From Cyanobacteria bacterium OH_CBB_238 (GTDB lineage: Bacteria > Cyanobacteriota > Vampirovibrionia > Gastranaerophilales > Gastranaerophilaceae): 17,440 bases of DNA. How positions within the stretch are numbered: the stretch's first letter is position 1; each line of letters starts with the position of its first letter. Shown one piece after another: positions 1 to 7,825 of this stretch. The notes under the pieces are model-generated. The model was not told where the DNA came from. It saw only the letters and a list, made by a program, of their open reading frames with translations, and made no database searches. Position numbers and translations under genes: made by a program. The stretch lies in the NCBI GenBank assembly GCA_023409995.1, contig JAEYQN010000199.1, positions 1-17,440 on the forward strand, written 5' to 3'.

Positions 1-2
1 CT

Positions 3-1025
3 ACTATTGATGGTATTCCAATAAAATCTCATCTTACAGAAGACCAAATAAAAAAGGCAATAGAGGAAGATCCAGATAATGCCGATGTTGAATTGTTTAA
101 TAAGTTTAGAAAAGGCGGAGGCCAAAATGCAGTAGTAACTATGGATGAGTTAATTCGTAACTCAAAAGTAAGAAAACCATTATTATATAATGATACTGGT
201 AAAAAGAAATTTATATTCTGTTACGATCCAGCAAGGAACTTTGATGGTAGTGTACTTAGTATATTCCAAGTAATTAATGATAAAGAGGTTGGATATAAAC
301 TACGCTTAGAAAATGTCGTATCTATGGTTGATACAAATACTAAAAATAAAACGCCACTACCAATGCCACAACAATTAGATATTATTAAAGATTTAATGAT
401 TAAATATAATGGTGAACGAGCTGCTGAATGGGAGAATATAGAGTTCTATATAGATGCTGGTTCTGGTGGTGGCGGGCTATCTGCTGTTGCAGACCAATTA
501 ATGGAAGATTGGAATGATAACTATGGTAAAAAACATAGAGGTGTAATAGATCCAGTACATAAACAATATGAAACGGCAAGAGAAAAATATTTAAATGCTA
601 TGCCTATCGTTCATCTTGTGGATCCACAAGGATATAAAAAGATAATGTATGATGCCATATCAAAAATGGTAAAACTAAATTTAATTGAATTTAGTGATTA
701 TGATAACAAGGATTATATATTGGTTGAAAACAAAGAGAATGGGTTTGATACTATTGATTTAACTCCAGAAGAAAAAATATCACTACTCAATATGAACATT
801 GCAAAACTACAATTATCTTATATGTGTAGATATGATACCCCTAATGGTGGTGTTTCTTATGAATTAGCAAAAGATAAAAAGAATATGCATGATGACCATG
901 CCTATACGATGGCTATGGCTGGTTATGCTTTAGCCTTATTAAGAAGAGAAGATTTATTAAAATTAGATAATAAAAAAATTGATTTATCACATGCGCCACG
1001 AATGGTTAGCACAATAGAATTTTAG
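3..1025 (+). CDS. terL: Terminase large subunit, C-terminal nuclease part (5' partial)
   Basis: This is the DNA-packaging motor subunit; the visible part is the nuclease that cuts concatemeric phage DNA at the portal. The frame is open to the left edge, so the gene begins outside the window and the ATPase part (Walker motifs) is not seen. A TTG at 93 could mimic a start, but the frame continues upstream without a stop, so I treat the gene as partial. RNase H-like acidic residues are visible: the Asp in FCYDPARN (about nt 210-235), the Asp in FYIDAGSGGGG (about nt 441-475), and the pair in HDDHAYTMAMA (about nt 888-920). The portal gene follows after 14 bases, the usual terL-portal order. The family is known; the exact terminase subfamily is not determined here. 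Confidence 0.85.
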   Translation, partial: TIDGIPIKSHLTEDQIKKAIEEDPDNADVELFNKFRKGGGQNAVVTMDELIRNSKVRKPLLYNDTGKKKFIFCYDPARNFDGSVLSIFQVINDKEVGYKLRLENVVSMVDTNTKNKTPLPMPQQLDIIKDLMIKYNGERAAEWENIEFYIDAGSGGGGLSAVADQLMEDWNDNYGKKHRGVIDPVHKQYETAREKYLNAMPIVHLVDPQGYKKIMYDAISKMVKLNLIEFSDYDNKDYILVENKENGFDTIDLTPEEKISLLNMNIAKLQLSYMCRYDTPNGGVSYELAKDKKNMHDDHAYTMAMAGYALALLRREDLLKLDNKKIDLSHAPRMVSTIEF

Positions 1026-1039
1026 AAAGGAGATGAATT

Positions 1040-2659
1040 ATGTCAGAAACAGAAAATTTTGAAGTAACATATGCTTCAAAAACAGATGATGAAGAAACTG
1101 TCATTCTTACATCTGGTGAATTAACAGAAAAATGGCTTTCCGAAGCCCTAAAGAAATATGATCCTACCAACAGACAGTATTCTGCATATCTTGATGATAA
1201 ATCATCTCAAAATATTGTATCACAAGAATTACTAAACACTCTATCTCAAAATCCGCAGAACGATGTTAATAAAATTAAACAAATTAATTCAGTTGTAAAG
1301 TATTACATAAACAGTGATGACATTATTGGAAAAGTAGCAGAAACCATAGAAACCAACGTAAACACAGAGTCAAGGTTGAGTTATAATAATTTTTCAAATC
1401 AGAGAAATAAACTGAAAACACTTGAAAGAGCTAAGTCTATAATCAATAATTTTAATAAGTCTATTAATTTAAAAGGCTTTATTCGTTCTGGCATCCCTAC
1501 TACATATACAGATGGAACTTATATAACTTATTTAAGACATGAAAACGATGACTATAAGATTGACTTCTACCCTATTGGGGTTGCTCTAATTTCTAATTAT
1601 TCTGTCGGTAATAAGCCAGTTGTGCTTATTGATATTGAGGCATTAAAAAGCAAGTTATCAAATAACTATCCAAAAGACAAAAAGAAAAAGCCATTATTCT
1701 TTGATAACATGGAGGAAGAAATTAAAGCAAACTATCCTTCTGAAATTTATGATGCATATAAGAATAAAGAACAGTACGCAAAACTTGATATTAAGTATTC
1801 TGGGGTTTGTAGGATAGGTAATTTAAATGGAAAATATGGATTAACACCAATCTTTAGGGCTTTACCATCAACTTTAATGTTAAAAACATTTGAAGATGCA
1901 GATAGGATTACATCAAAAGCAAGTGCAAAAAAGATTATATTCCAAAAGTTAAGAAAAGAGGTAATGGGTGTAGACTATAAGAAAGATGGATTTGATGTTA
2001 TGGCTTATGCTCATGAGAACCTTTTATCCGCTTTTAAGCAACAGACAGTACTTGTAACTTGTCCTCCTGGTGTGGAAAGTATTTCATATGTGGAAAGTAA
2101 AACACAACTTACTGATACAAGCGTAGTTAATAGTTATCGCACTCGTACTCTGTCTACCCTTGGTATTTCTTTTTTAATGGATACATCTTCTCAGTCTGTT
2201 TCTACTGCAAATATATCAGTAAGCCAATTAATGAAAACGATAAATAAGATTGGTGAGCAATTAGAATCAATGTTAGAAGATTGGTATAAACAAATATTAG
2301 CAGATAATAACATTGGAGAAGAATTTGCTCCAACTATAACTATAATTGATTCTGAACAATTAGAAACTGATGTAAGAAAAGACTTAGCTACTACCCTATT
2401 TAGCACGTTTAATGTTAGTTTAGAGACATCTTTAGGATTGCTTGGATTAAACGTAGAAGACGAAGCAGTAAAAAGAGCAAAAGAAAATGAGCTTGGCTAT
2501 GATGAAATATTTAAGCCTAGAGTTACTGCTTATACAAATTCAGGAAATAATACCAACAATAATGACAATGGTGGTAATCCTAGAGAATCAGTTGATAAAA
2601 CTAAAGAGTCTTATGATGAAGAATATAACAAAACAAGAAAAGGTGGTGCTAAATTATAA
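1040..2659 (+). CDS. Phage portal protein
   Basis: This 539-residue protein probably forms the dodecameric ring at one head vertex through which DNA is packaged and ejected. It starts at ATG 1040 behind a clear AAAGGAG site. The assignment rests on position (directly after terL and before the protease, scaffold and capsid genes), on length, and on a portal-like layout: a mixed core, a segment around residues 270-310 (LTPIFRALPSTLML followed by a charged helix), and a late helical stretch around residues 385-425 (SQLMKTINKIGEQLESMLEDW). The last 40 residues are low-complexity and Asn/Gly-rich, with a basic end (TRKGGAKL), a likely flexible tail. Its stop overlaps the start of the glycosyltransferase gene, so the two are probably translationally coupled. 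Confidence 0.8.
   Translation: MSETENFEVTYASKTDDEETVILTSGELTEKWLSEALKKYDPTNRQYSAYLDDKSSQNIVSQELLNTLSQNPQNDVNKIKQINSVVKYYINSDDIIGKVAETIETNVNTESRLSYNNFSNQRNKLKTLERAKSIINNFNKSINLKGFIRSGIPTTYTDGTYITYLRHENDDYKIDFYPIGVALISNYSVGNKPVVLIDIEALKSKLSNNYPKDKKKKPLFFDNMEEEIKANYPSEIYDAYKNKEQYAKLDIKYSGVCRIGNLNGKYGLTPIFRALPSTLMLKTFEDADRITSKASAKKIIFQKLRKEVMGVDYKKDGFDVMAYAHENLLSAFKQQTVLVTCPPGVESISYVESKTQLTDTSVVNSYRTRTLSTLGISFLMDTSSQSVSTANISVSQLMKTINKIGEQLESMLEDWYKQILADNNIGEEFAPTITIIDSEQLETDVRKDLATTLFSTFNVSLETSLGLLGLNVEDEAVKRAKENELGYDEIFKPRVTAYTNSGNNTNNNDNGGNPRESVDKTKESYDEEYNKTRKGGAKL
2641..2646 (+). promoter_or_regulatory. Ribosome binding site for the glycosyltransferase, inside the portal gene
   Basis: AGGTGG lies in the last codons of the portal gene. 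It is 6 bases before an in-frame ATT (2653) and 9 bases before an in-frame ATA (2656). No ATG, GTG or TTG occurs in frame until 2824, which would delete the conserved GT2 N-terminus. This site therefore supports a non-standard start. Confidence 0.55.
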
Positions 2660-3693
2660 AGGATATAGATATTATAATTCCACTTTATAATACACCAATA
2701 AAGTATTTTACTAGGTGTTTATCATCTATCGTTTCACAAAATATATCTGATAAAGTAACAATTACAATAATAGATGATAACTCATCTATTCAATACTCAG
2801 ATGTTATTGATTCGTTCAGTAAAATGATAGATATAAATTATATTAAACTACCTGAAAATAAAGGTTCAGGATATGCTAGACAATACGCATTATGTAATAC
2901 TAGTTGCAAATATGTTTCATTTATTGATTCCGATGATCAACTATATAATCCATATAGTTTATACTTAATGCATATAAAAATTACAGAATCCAATGATATA
3001 GATTTTGTAACCGGTGGATTCATACAAGAACATGATTCTTGTGGTCACAACACTATCCCACTTTCAAAAGTCTCTAAAAACAATCAAACCTGGGTATGGG
3101 GAAGATTGTTTTCTAGGGACTTTTTAAGTTCTAATAATATAAGTTTTTCAGACCTTAGATATAACGAAGATGTTTTATTTATGGAACTATGTTTTGCGTT
3201 TTCAAAGCGCAATGAGTTTATTAAAAACACTATTTATATATGGCATTATAATGAAACTTCTCTTACTAGAAGTCCGGATGGCTTTCTAAAGAAAAAATCA
3301 AATGGATTAGTTAACTTTGTGGATGCTTTATCGTTATCTCATATTAAAAAAAGAGAATTAGGAATTGCAAAGAATGAAAAGTCATTTGAACAGGCGTGTG
3401 ATGGATTATGTATGTGCTATTGGTATTTCATAAAAATTTATAACGAAGATAGAAATGAATGCGAGAGATTTTTAAAAGCATACCAAAAATTTTATAATTT
3501 AGTAACTGAGGATTTTGGCAGTATAACAGCTACGGAGCAAATAAAGAAAAGTTATTTTGCAAGCACAGGTACTGCAACGGAAGTAAGCGAAACAATAGTT
3601 CCACAATTTACATTATGGGAAGTATTAAGTGATTTGGAAGATAATAAAAATGAAGTTGAATTTGATGAAAATTGCAAATATCAATTCGGCTAA
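2656..3693 (+). CDS. GT2-family glycosyltransferase, probable ATA start
   Basis: This is a GT-A fold family 2 glycosyltransferase, 345 residues from ATA 2656, which should transfer a sugar from a nucleotide-sugar donor. Starting at the first ATG (2824) would remove 56 residues holding the nucleotide-binding part, so the real start lies upstream: DIDIIIPLYN (residues 3-12) and IIDDNSS (38-44) are read before it. Later motifs are ENKGSGYARQ (67-76), the metal-binding FIDSDDQ (89-95, Asp91/93/94) and the acceptor-site YNEDVLF (around 169-175, Glu171-Asp172). ATA 2656 overlaps the portal TAA as ATAA; ATT 2653 is the other candidate start. No membrane segment is seen, so the enzyme is likely cytoplasmic. 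Placement between portal and protease suggests virion protein decoration, but host wall modification is equally possible. Acceptor and sugar are unknown. Confidence 0.85.
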   Translation: MKDIDIIIPLYNTPIKYFTRCLSSIVSQNISDKVTITIIDDNSSIQYSDVIDSFSKMIDINYIKLPENKGSGYARQYALCNTSCKYVSFIDSDDQLYNPYSLYLMHIKITESNDIDFVTGGFIQEHDSCGHNTIPLSKVSKNNQTWVWGRLFSRDFLSSNNISFSDLRYNEDVLFMELCFAFSKRNEFIKNTIYIWHYNETSLTRSPDGFLKKKSNGLVNFVDALSLSHIKKRELGIAKNEKSFEQACDGLCMCYWYFIKIYNEDRNECERFLKAYQKFYNLVTEDFGSITATEQIKKSYFASTGTATEVSETIVPQFTLWEVLSDLEDNKNEVEFDENCKYQFG

Positions 3694-3711
3694 GTAAAGA
3701 AAGGAGAAAAA

Positions 3712-5028
3712 ATGGATAAAATTCTACTTTCGAGTAAGCCAATAGAAATATCTGAATTTAAAACATATAAAGAAGCTACATTTCTAATTAGCGTTTTAGA
3801 TGAATGGGATCTTAATAATAGATTTATTCCTAAAGATGTCGGTGAAAAATATCATAAAACAATAATTGGATTTCCAATTGTTGCTAAACTAATTAGAGAT
3901 GCTGACGGTAATCCAATAGATTTCCGTGGACATGAAATGAAAGTAATTCAAGATGAGTATGGGAATACAGATTATCGTCTTGATACATTTCCTATCGGAA
4001 GCGTATTAGACTCTTGGATTGAAAAAAGGGAAGTTTCAGGATATGAAGGAATAAAGGATTGTATAATGATTAAATGTAAACTATGGTCTGATAGATTTCC
4101 TGAATATTTTAAGGTTTTAGATAAGTTATGGGCTGAAAACAATGTAAAATCCTCTTGGGAGTTAGTCGTTGAACAGAGTCAAAAAACAATAAGAGGTAAA
4201 ATTATTAAGGCATTTTCATTCCTTGGAAACGCCCTACTTGGCTCATCAATTGAAGGGGCTGTACCAGGTGCAGGTGCATATGAGTATGCACAAAACTTAA
4301 ATGATAATTTTGATAACAGTGAACTAATCCTAGCTTCTGCTTTAAGTAGTGACTGTAACAAAATTTCAGATATAAAAACTGAGGCAAAGGAGGATAATAT
4401 GGCTAAAACTCAGGAAATTGCTGAAGAAGAAGTAATTGAAACACCTGTTGAGGCAAGCGAGAATATAGTTGAAGAAACTACTCCTATTGCCAATGAAGAA
4501 ATAGTAGATGAAAATTCTGACAGCGAAGATAATGAAAAAGATAATGCTGAAAACACAGATGTAGTAGAAGCTGAAAAAAACAATGAAATCTCTGAAGTTG
4601 AAAAATTAAGAGAAGAAATTGCTGCAAAGAATGAAGCCTTACTTAAAGCAAATGAAGAAATTCAGGCTTTAAAATCAGATAATGAAATGCTTGTTTCATT
4701 TAAGGAAAGATGTGATAGGGAGGACGCTGAAAAAGCAGAAACTGAACTATCTGCTAAGAAGGAAGTATTAAAACAGTATGCTTTAAATTCTAAGCAAATA
4801 TCTGAAAAAGAATTAGAAACAGAGGAATTCATGACTATTATCAGCGAGTTAAATGAATCCAAATTAAAAGAGATAGTAGCTGATAGATTCGTAGCTTCAT
4901 TAACCAAAACTGACAATGCAAAAATTGAAGTATCTGAAATTAAGGAAACTCCAAAAGCAAATCTTGAATCAAATGAGGATGTTACTCTTGACGCAGTTAG
5001 CATTGTTAAATCATTTCTTAAAAAATAA
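3712..5028 (+). CDS. Prohead protease with C-terminal scaffold domain
   Basis: This 438-residue protein appears to join a capsid maturation protease (about residues 1-205) to a scaffold (about 230-438). The ATG at 3712 follows AAAGGAG. The N-terminal part has a likely catalytic His in FRGHEM (H74), then FPIGSV (93-98), a likely catalytic Ser in VKSSWEL (S147 or S148), and a conserved-looking FLGNALLGSSIEGAVPGAG segment (170-188). This His and Ser order fits phage prohead serine proteases, but the catalytic assignment is inferred from spacing only. The C-terminal half is very acidic and forms a predicted coiled coil (about 290-350), typical of scaffolds. It ends just before the decoration and capsid genes. 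An in-frame internal start at 4399 should make the scaffold alone. Confidence 0.75.
   Translation: MDKILLSSKPIEISEFKTYKEATFLISVLDEWDLNNRFIPKDVGEKYHKTIIGFPIVAKLIRDADGNPIDFRGHEMKVIQDEYGNTDYRLDTFPIGSVLDSWIEKREVSGYEGIKDCIMIKCKLWSDRFPEYFKVLDKLWAENNVKSSWELVVEQSQKTIRGKIIKAFSFLGNALLGSSIEGAVPGAGAYEYAQNLNDNFDNSELILASALSSDCNKISDIKTEAKEDNMAKTQEIAEEEVIETPVEASENIVEETTPIANEEIVDENSDSEDNEKDNAENTDVVEAEKNNEISEVEKLREEIAAKNEALLKANEEIQALKSDNEMLVSFKERCDREDAEKAETELSAKKEVLKQYALNSKQISEKELETEEFMTIISELNESKLKEIVADRFVASLTKTDNAKIEVSEIKETPKANLESNEDVTLDAVSIVKSFLKK
4386..4393 (+). promoter_or_regulatory. Internal ribosome binding site for nested scaffold
   Basis: AAAGGAGG, a near-perfect Shine-Dalgarno sequence, lies inside the protease gene. 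It sits 5 bases before an in-frame ATG at 4399. It is as strong as any site in front of the free-standing genes of this window. Confidence 0.75.
4399..5028 (+). CDS. Nested capsid scaffold protein (internal start of the protease gene)
   Basis: A separate product of 209 residues is expected from ATG 4399, Met230 of the protease frame, beginning MAKTQEIAEEEVIE. It shares the frame and stop of the longer protein. A strong AAAGGAGG lies 5 bases upstream. The product is acidic and rich in Glu and Asn, with a coiled coil around VEKLREEIAAKNEALL, as expected for an assembly scaffold that fills the procapsid and is then degraded. The arrangement mirrors the known lambda C/Nu3 pair, where protease and scaffold share a C-terminus. 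Function is inferred from sequence composition and from position just before the decoration and capsid genes. Confidence 0.65.
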   Translation: MAKTQEIAEEEVIETPVEASENIVEETTPIANEEIVDENSDSEDNEKDNAENTDVVEAEKNNEISEVEKLREEIAAKNEALLKANEEIQALKSDNEMLVSFKERCDREDAEKAETELSAKKEVLKQYALNSKQISEKELETEEFMTIISELNESKLKEIVADRFVASLTKTDNAKIEVSEIKETPKANLESNEDVTLDAVSIVKSFLKK

Positions 5029-5043
5029 TATGGAGGTAAAATT

Positions 5044-5490
5044 ATGTACAGAGTTTTAATGGGTAACGATGGTAAAGTAGCAGATGCTTCTTTAAAGGCC
5101 GGAGCTGCTATGAAGAGAGGTATGCTTGTAACAAAAGGAACTGATGGCAAGACAGCTTTTGTTGCATCCGTAACAGACAAAGATGTATTTTTAGTTGGAA
5201 AAGAATTTATTGCAACTGGTATTAATGGTGACAGAGATTTACCAGATTATAGTGATGCATTTGAAAACATAGCTGCAAATGAAGGCGTTGTATTAGAAAA
5301 ACCAGTTTCCGGTGAAGAGTATTTCACAAATCAATATACTGGAACAGTTACTAAAAATGGCTATGTAACAGTTAGTACTACTGGTTTATTGGTTGCTGTT
5401 ACTACAGGAACTTCTAAGTTTATCGTAAAAGAAACTGCTTACACAGATGGCGGAAATCATACTGGTATTGTATTTGGAGTATTAGATTAA
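5044..5490 (+). CDS. Capsid decoration-type protein
   Basis: A 148-residue protein starts at ATG 5044 behind TGGAGG. It lies between scaffold and major capsid protein, the usual place for head decoration or stabilising proteins. It looks like a small beta-rich protein: many Gly, Thr and Val residues, alternating hydrophobic strands, no Cys and no membrane segment. I recognise no catalytic motif. A terminator follows 17 bases after its stop, so part of the message ends here. The decoration role is inferred from position, size and composition; a minor head protein is the main alternative. Confidence 0.55.
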   Translation: MYRVLMGNDGKVADASLKAGAAMKRGMLVTKGTDGKTAFVASVTDKDVFLVGKEFIATGINGDRDLPDYSDAFENIAANEGVVLEKPVSGEEYFTNQYTGTVTKNGYVTVSTTGLLVAVTTGTSKFIVKETAYTDGGNHTGIVFGVLD

Positions 5491-5507
5491 TTTGAAACTA
5501 TACACTT

Positions 5508-5531
5508 GAGATGCTTGTTGCATCTTTTTTA
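5508..5531 (+). terminator. Intrinsic terminator before the major capsid gene
   Basis: A 7-bp stem (5508-5514 with 5520-5526, outermost pair G-U) around a TTGTT loop runs into a tract of T residues (5525-5530). It separates the decoration gene from the major capsid gene. As no promoter is evident between it and the capsid gene, read-through or processing is likely. Confidence 0.75.
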
Positions 5532-5558
5532 TTGCAAAAAATTAAATGGAGGTAAATT

Positions 5559-6572
5559 ATGTCAGTAAAATTAGAAGTTGCCGAATTAATGAATGAAAGC
5601 GGCAGAATTTATGAAGTTGCTGAAAAGGTTGTTGGAAACTGCAATCTTAACGCAGAAGATAAAGAAATTGCACAGGTAGTTGATGCTTGGGCAAAAGAAA
5701 TTGGTAAGACAGGAAATGATAAAGATAATGAAATTGCTCAACTTATTTTAAAGACTATCAATGATCCTGTATACGACAAACCAGACCAAATTATCAGCAT
5801 GATGTTTGATTATGATTCTATTGGTGAATTTGATGATTATGAAATCGAAAAGACTCCAAAGAATGAATTAAAAGCATACGAAGCAGCTAAAGGTGGCAAT
5901 GTAAGAAAATCTTACATTGATGGTTCTATCTTAACACCAACTTGGAAACACGCACAGGTTGAGACTGAGCTTACATATGGACAGTTACGTAGAAACGGAT
6001 TTAAGTCTATTGCTCAGATGTCTGTTTTTGCTAAAGAAGCACTTGACAACAAGAAGATTGCTGATATTTTTGCTGGTCTTGACGCAGCTATTAGTGCTGG
6101 CGATGGTGTAATTACAGCTACCGGTGGAAGTAATGGTTCTGCTATTGCAATGGTAGATATGGATTCTCTTTCCCTTTATATTTTAGATATGCTTGAAAGT
6201 GGAGATCAAGGATTTGCATTTGGTCTTAATAAATATGCACAGGCTATCGCTAAATTACAGGGCGCAAGTTCTTATATGAGCGATTCCATGAAAGATAACT
6301 ACAACAGATATGGTTTAGCAAAAGAATACAATGGTCTGTTAATTGGTGGATTCTCTGGACAGAAGAAAGCTGCTGATGGTGCTTTACTTGTTCCCGACAA
6401 ACGTGTGTTCGGAGTTGCTGGTAAGGTAGGAACTATTTGTGATCGTGGAGAGTTAAGAGTTCTTCAGACTATGGATAACAACAAAGAGAAGGTTTCTCTT
6501 AAATTTACTGGTTATGAATATGGATATAAGATTGTTAGACCAGATAAGGTTGGTAAGATTATTATTGCCTAA
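5559..6572 (+). CDS. Major capsid protein, HK97-like
   Basis: This 337-residue protein is the probable shell subunit. It starts at ATG 5559 behind TGGAGG. The evidence is its place after protease-scaffold and decoration genes, its length, and the body pattern of HK97-fold capsid proteins of Bacillota phages: a helical N-terminus, a middle segment around residues 115-150 (SILTPTWKHAQVETELTYGQLRR), a helical spine segment with alanine-rich turns, and a Gly/Lys-rich C-terminal part ending in KVGKIIIA. Codons look more even and GC-richer than in neighbours, which fits high expression. A terminator lies upstream and a stable hairpin immediately downstream, so its message is probably separately stabilised. 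Confidence 0.8.
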   Translation: MSVKLEVAELMNESGRIYEVAEKVVGNCNLNAEDKEIAQVVDAWAKEIGKTGNDKDNEIAQLILKTINDPVYDKPDQIISMMFDYDSIGEFDDYEIEKTPKNELKAYEAAKGGNVRKSYIDGSILTPTWKHAQVETELTYGQLRRNGFKSIAQMSVFAKEALDNKKIADIFAGLDAAISAGDGVITATGGSNGSAIAMVDMDSLSLYILDMLESGDQGFAFGLNKYAQAIAKLQGASSYMSDSMKDNYNRYGLAKEYNGLLIGGFSGQKKAADGALLVPDKRVFGVAGKVGTICDRGELRVLQTMDNNKEKVSLKFTGYEYGYKIVRPDKVGKIIIA

Positions 6573-6586
6573 TGATTTTATACAAT

Positions 6587-6612
6587 GGGGAGTGCTACTT
6601 ATTACACTCCCC
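6587..6612 (+). other. Strong hairpin after the capsid gene
   Basis: GGGGAGTG (6587-6594) pairs perfectly with CACTCCCC (6605-6612) around a 10-base loop. No T tract follows, so this is more likely a message-end stabiliser, processing site or leaky terminator than a classic terminator. It would separate abundant capsid mRNA from the genes downstream. Confidence 0.65.
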
Positions 6613-6645
6613 TTATGATTATATAGAAAGAGGGATAGATTTTAT

Positions 6646-7311
6646 TTGAATATTAAAGATAACGTTGCGATAAAAATTTACAATTATAATCCTTTTACAG
6701 TTTCAGTTACTTCACAAACAATGACTCATGTATTAAGTCCTTGTTATGATTTAGATGTTCCAACGTTTGATACTGTTACATTTAGTGAATTAAATTATGT
6801 TAATTCAGTTTCTGCTTGTATTAGGACTGGACTTATTGAGTTAGATAAAGAATATGCCAAGGAATTATATTCGGCATTAAACATATCTAATCCAGATGGA
6901 ATAATAACAAATTTAGCAATTAAAGATACAATTTTAAATCCAACAAAGGACAAATTAGCAAAAATAATTGATGCAATTGATGACTCTATTTTTGTTAGAA
7001 TTAATGCTATTTATCGTGAGCTTATAAATAGTGGAGAATATGACATTTCAAATAGAGTTAGTAATGTAATTGAAACAAGATTAGATGAAATTAGAAGAGG
7101 AATTTTATCTTCTAAGATTTCACTATCCACCAAAGATGATAAGTTGGTTTCTGAAGATATTAATGATGTAAAGAAACAGAATGAAAGTCTACAAGAACAA
7201 CTAAATCAAATGCAAGAAATGATGGCTAAATTACTAGCTTCTCAAAAAGAAAGTGTTACAACTGAAGTAAAAAAGAAGCCTGGAAGATCGCCACAAAATA
7301 GTAAAAAATAA
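6646..7311 (+). CDS. Head-region protein of unknown function with C-terminal coiled coil
   Basis: A 221-residue protein with a TTG start at 6646; GAGGG lies 11 bases upstream, a long but usable spacing. I do not recognise the family. The N-terminal ~60 residues look beta-rich (repeated Val/Thr/Ser and aromatic residues), the middle is helical, and residues about 175-205 form a short coiled coil (KKQNESLQEQLNQMQEMMAKLL). The tail is basic (KKKPGRSPQNSKK), resembling an AT-hook core PGRSP, which might touch nucleic acid. Its place between the capsid protein and the connectors suggests a minor head protein. Confidence 0.6.
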   Translation: MNIKDNVAIKIYNYNPFTVSVTSQTMTHVLSPCYDLDVPTFDTVTFSELNYVNSVSACIRTGLIELDKEYAKELYSALNISNPDGIITNLAIKDTILNPTKDKLAKIIDAIDDSIFVRINAIYRELINSGEYDISNRVSNVIETRLDEIRRGILSSKISLSTKDDKLVSEDINDVKKQNESLQEQLNQMQEMMAKLLASQKESVTTEVKKKPGRSPQNSKK

Positions 7312-7332
7312 AAAGTGGAGGTGAAACTTATA

Positions 7333-7818
7333 ATGACAACTTATGAAAAGTTGTACACTCAGTTTTTTAATAAAATTGAGAAAGACTCAAACTTCTTTAG
7401 TTATTACAATTTAACTGACACACAGGCATTAGAGTTGGCAAAAAATAGGTCAAAAAACTATTTGCTAGAAGCGGTTAATATATTAAAACTTAATTGTACA
7501 TTGGATATTGATATACAACTTGATGATGAGTTGGAACAAATAAGCGTAGACCTTACCCAAACTGAAATAGATTTAATATCGTCATTGATGTATGATGTAT
7601 ATATATCAAGAGATATCATTACATTAAAGTCAATGGTAAACGTTCTAACATCTAGCGATTTAAAAATGTTACACTCTCCCGCTAACGAGAGAAAAACATT
7701 TATGGACATGTATAACACTTTAAAATACAACAACGAAGTAAATATGTCTAAGTACAATAGCCGAGACAGATTAACAGGAAAGCGAAAAATTATAGATTAT
7801 TCGCAGTCTGGAATTTAG
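7333..7818 (+). CDS. Probable head-tail connector protein
   Basis: A 161-residue, mostly helical acidic protein. An in-frame GTG at 7315 lies upstream, but it falls within or before the GGAGGTG ribosome site; ATG 7333 (MTTYEKLYTQFF) sits 8 bases after that site and is the likely start. The body has helical segments with short loops, matching the general form of head completion/adaptor proteins of siphoviruses that dock under the portal. The name is given from position (second gene after the capsid gene, start of the neck module) and size; no diagnostic motif is seen. Its stop lies 7 bases before the next gene. Confidence 0.5.
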   Translation: MTTYEKLYTQFFNKIEKDSNFFSYYNLTDTQALELAKNRSKNYLLEAVNILKLNCTLDIDIQLDDELEQISVDLTQTEIDLISSLMYDVYISRDIITLKSMVNVLTSSDLKMLHSPANERKTFMDMYNTLKYNNEVNMSKYNSRDRLTGKRKIIDYSQSGI

Positions 7819-7825
7819 AGGTGAT

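Noticed and set aside
2487..2690. 67-codon open frame on the plus strand across the portal end
   Set aside because: It overlaps the well-supported portal and glycosyltransferase frames, has no ribosome site and no recognisable content.
4662..5180. 172-codon open frame on the minus strand across the scaffold and decoration genes
   Set aside because: It lies opposite two well-supported genes, spans their boundary, has no ribosome site, and its serine/leucine-rich composition is what the reverse of acidic coding sequence gives.
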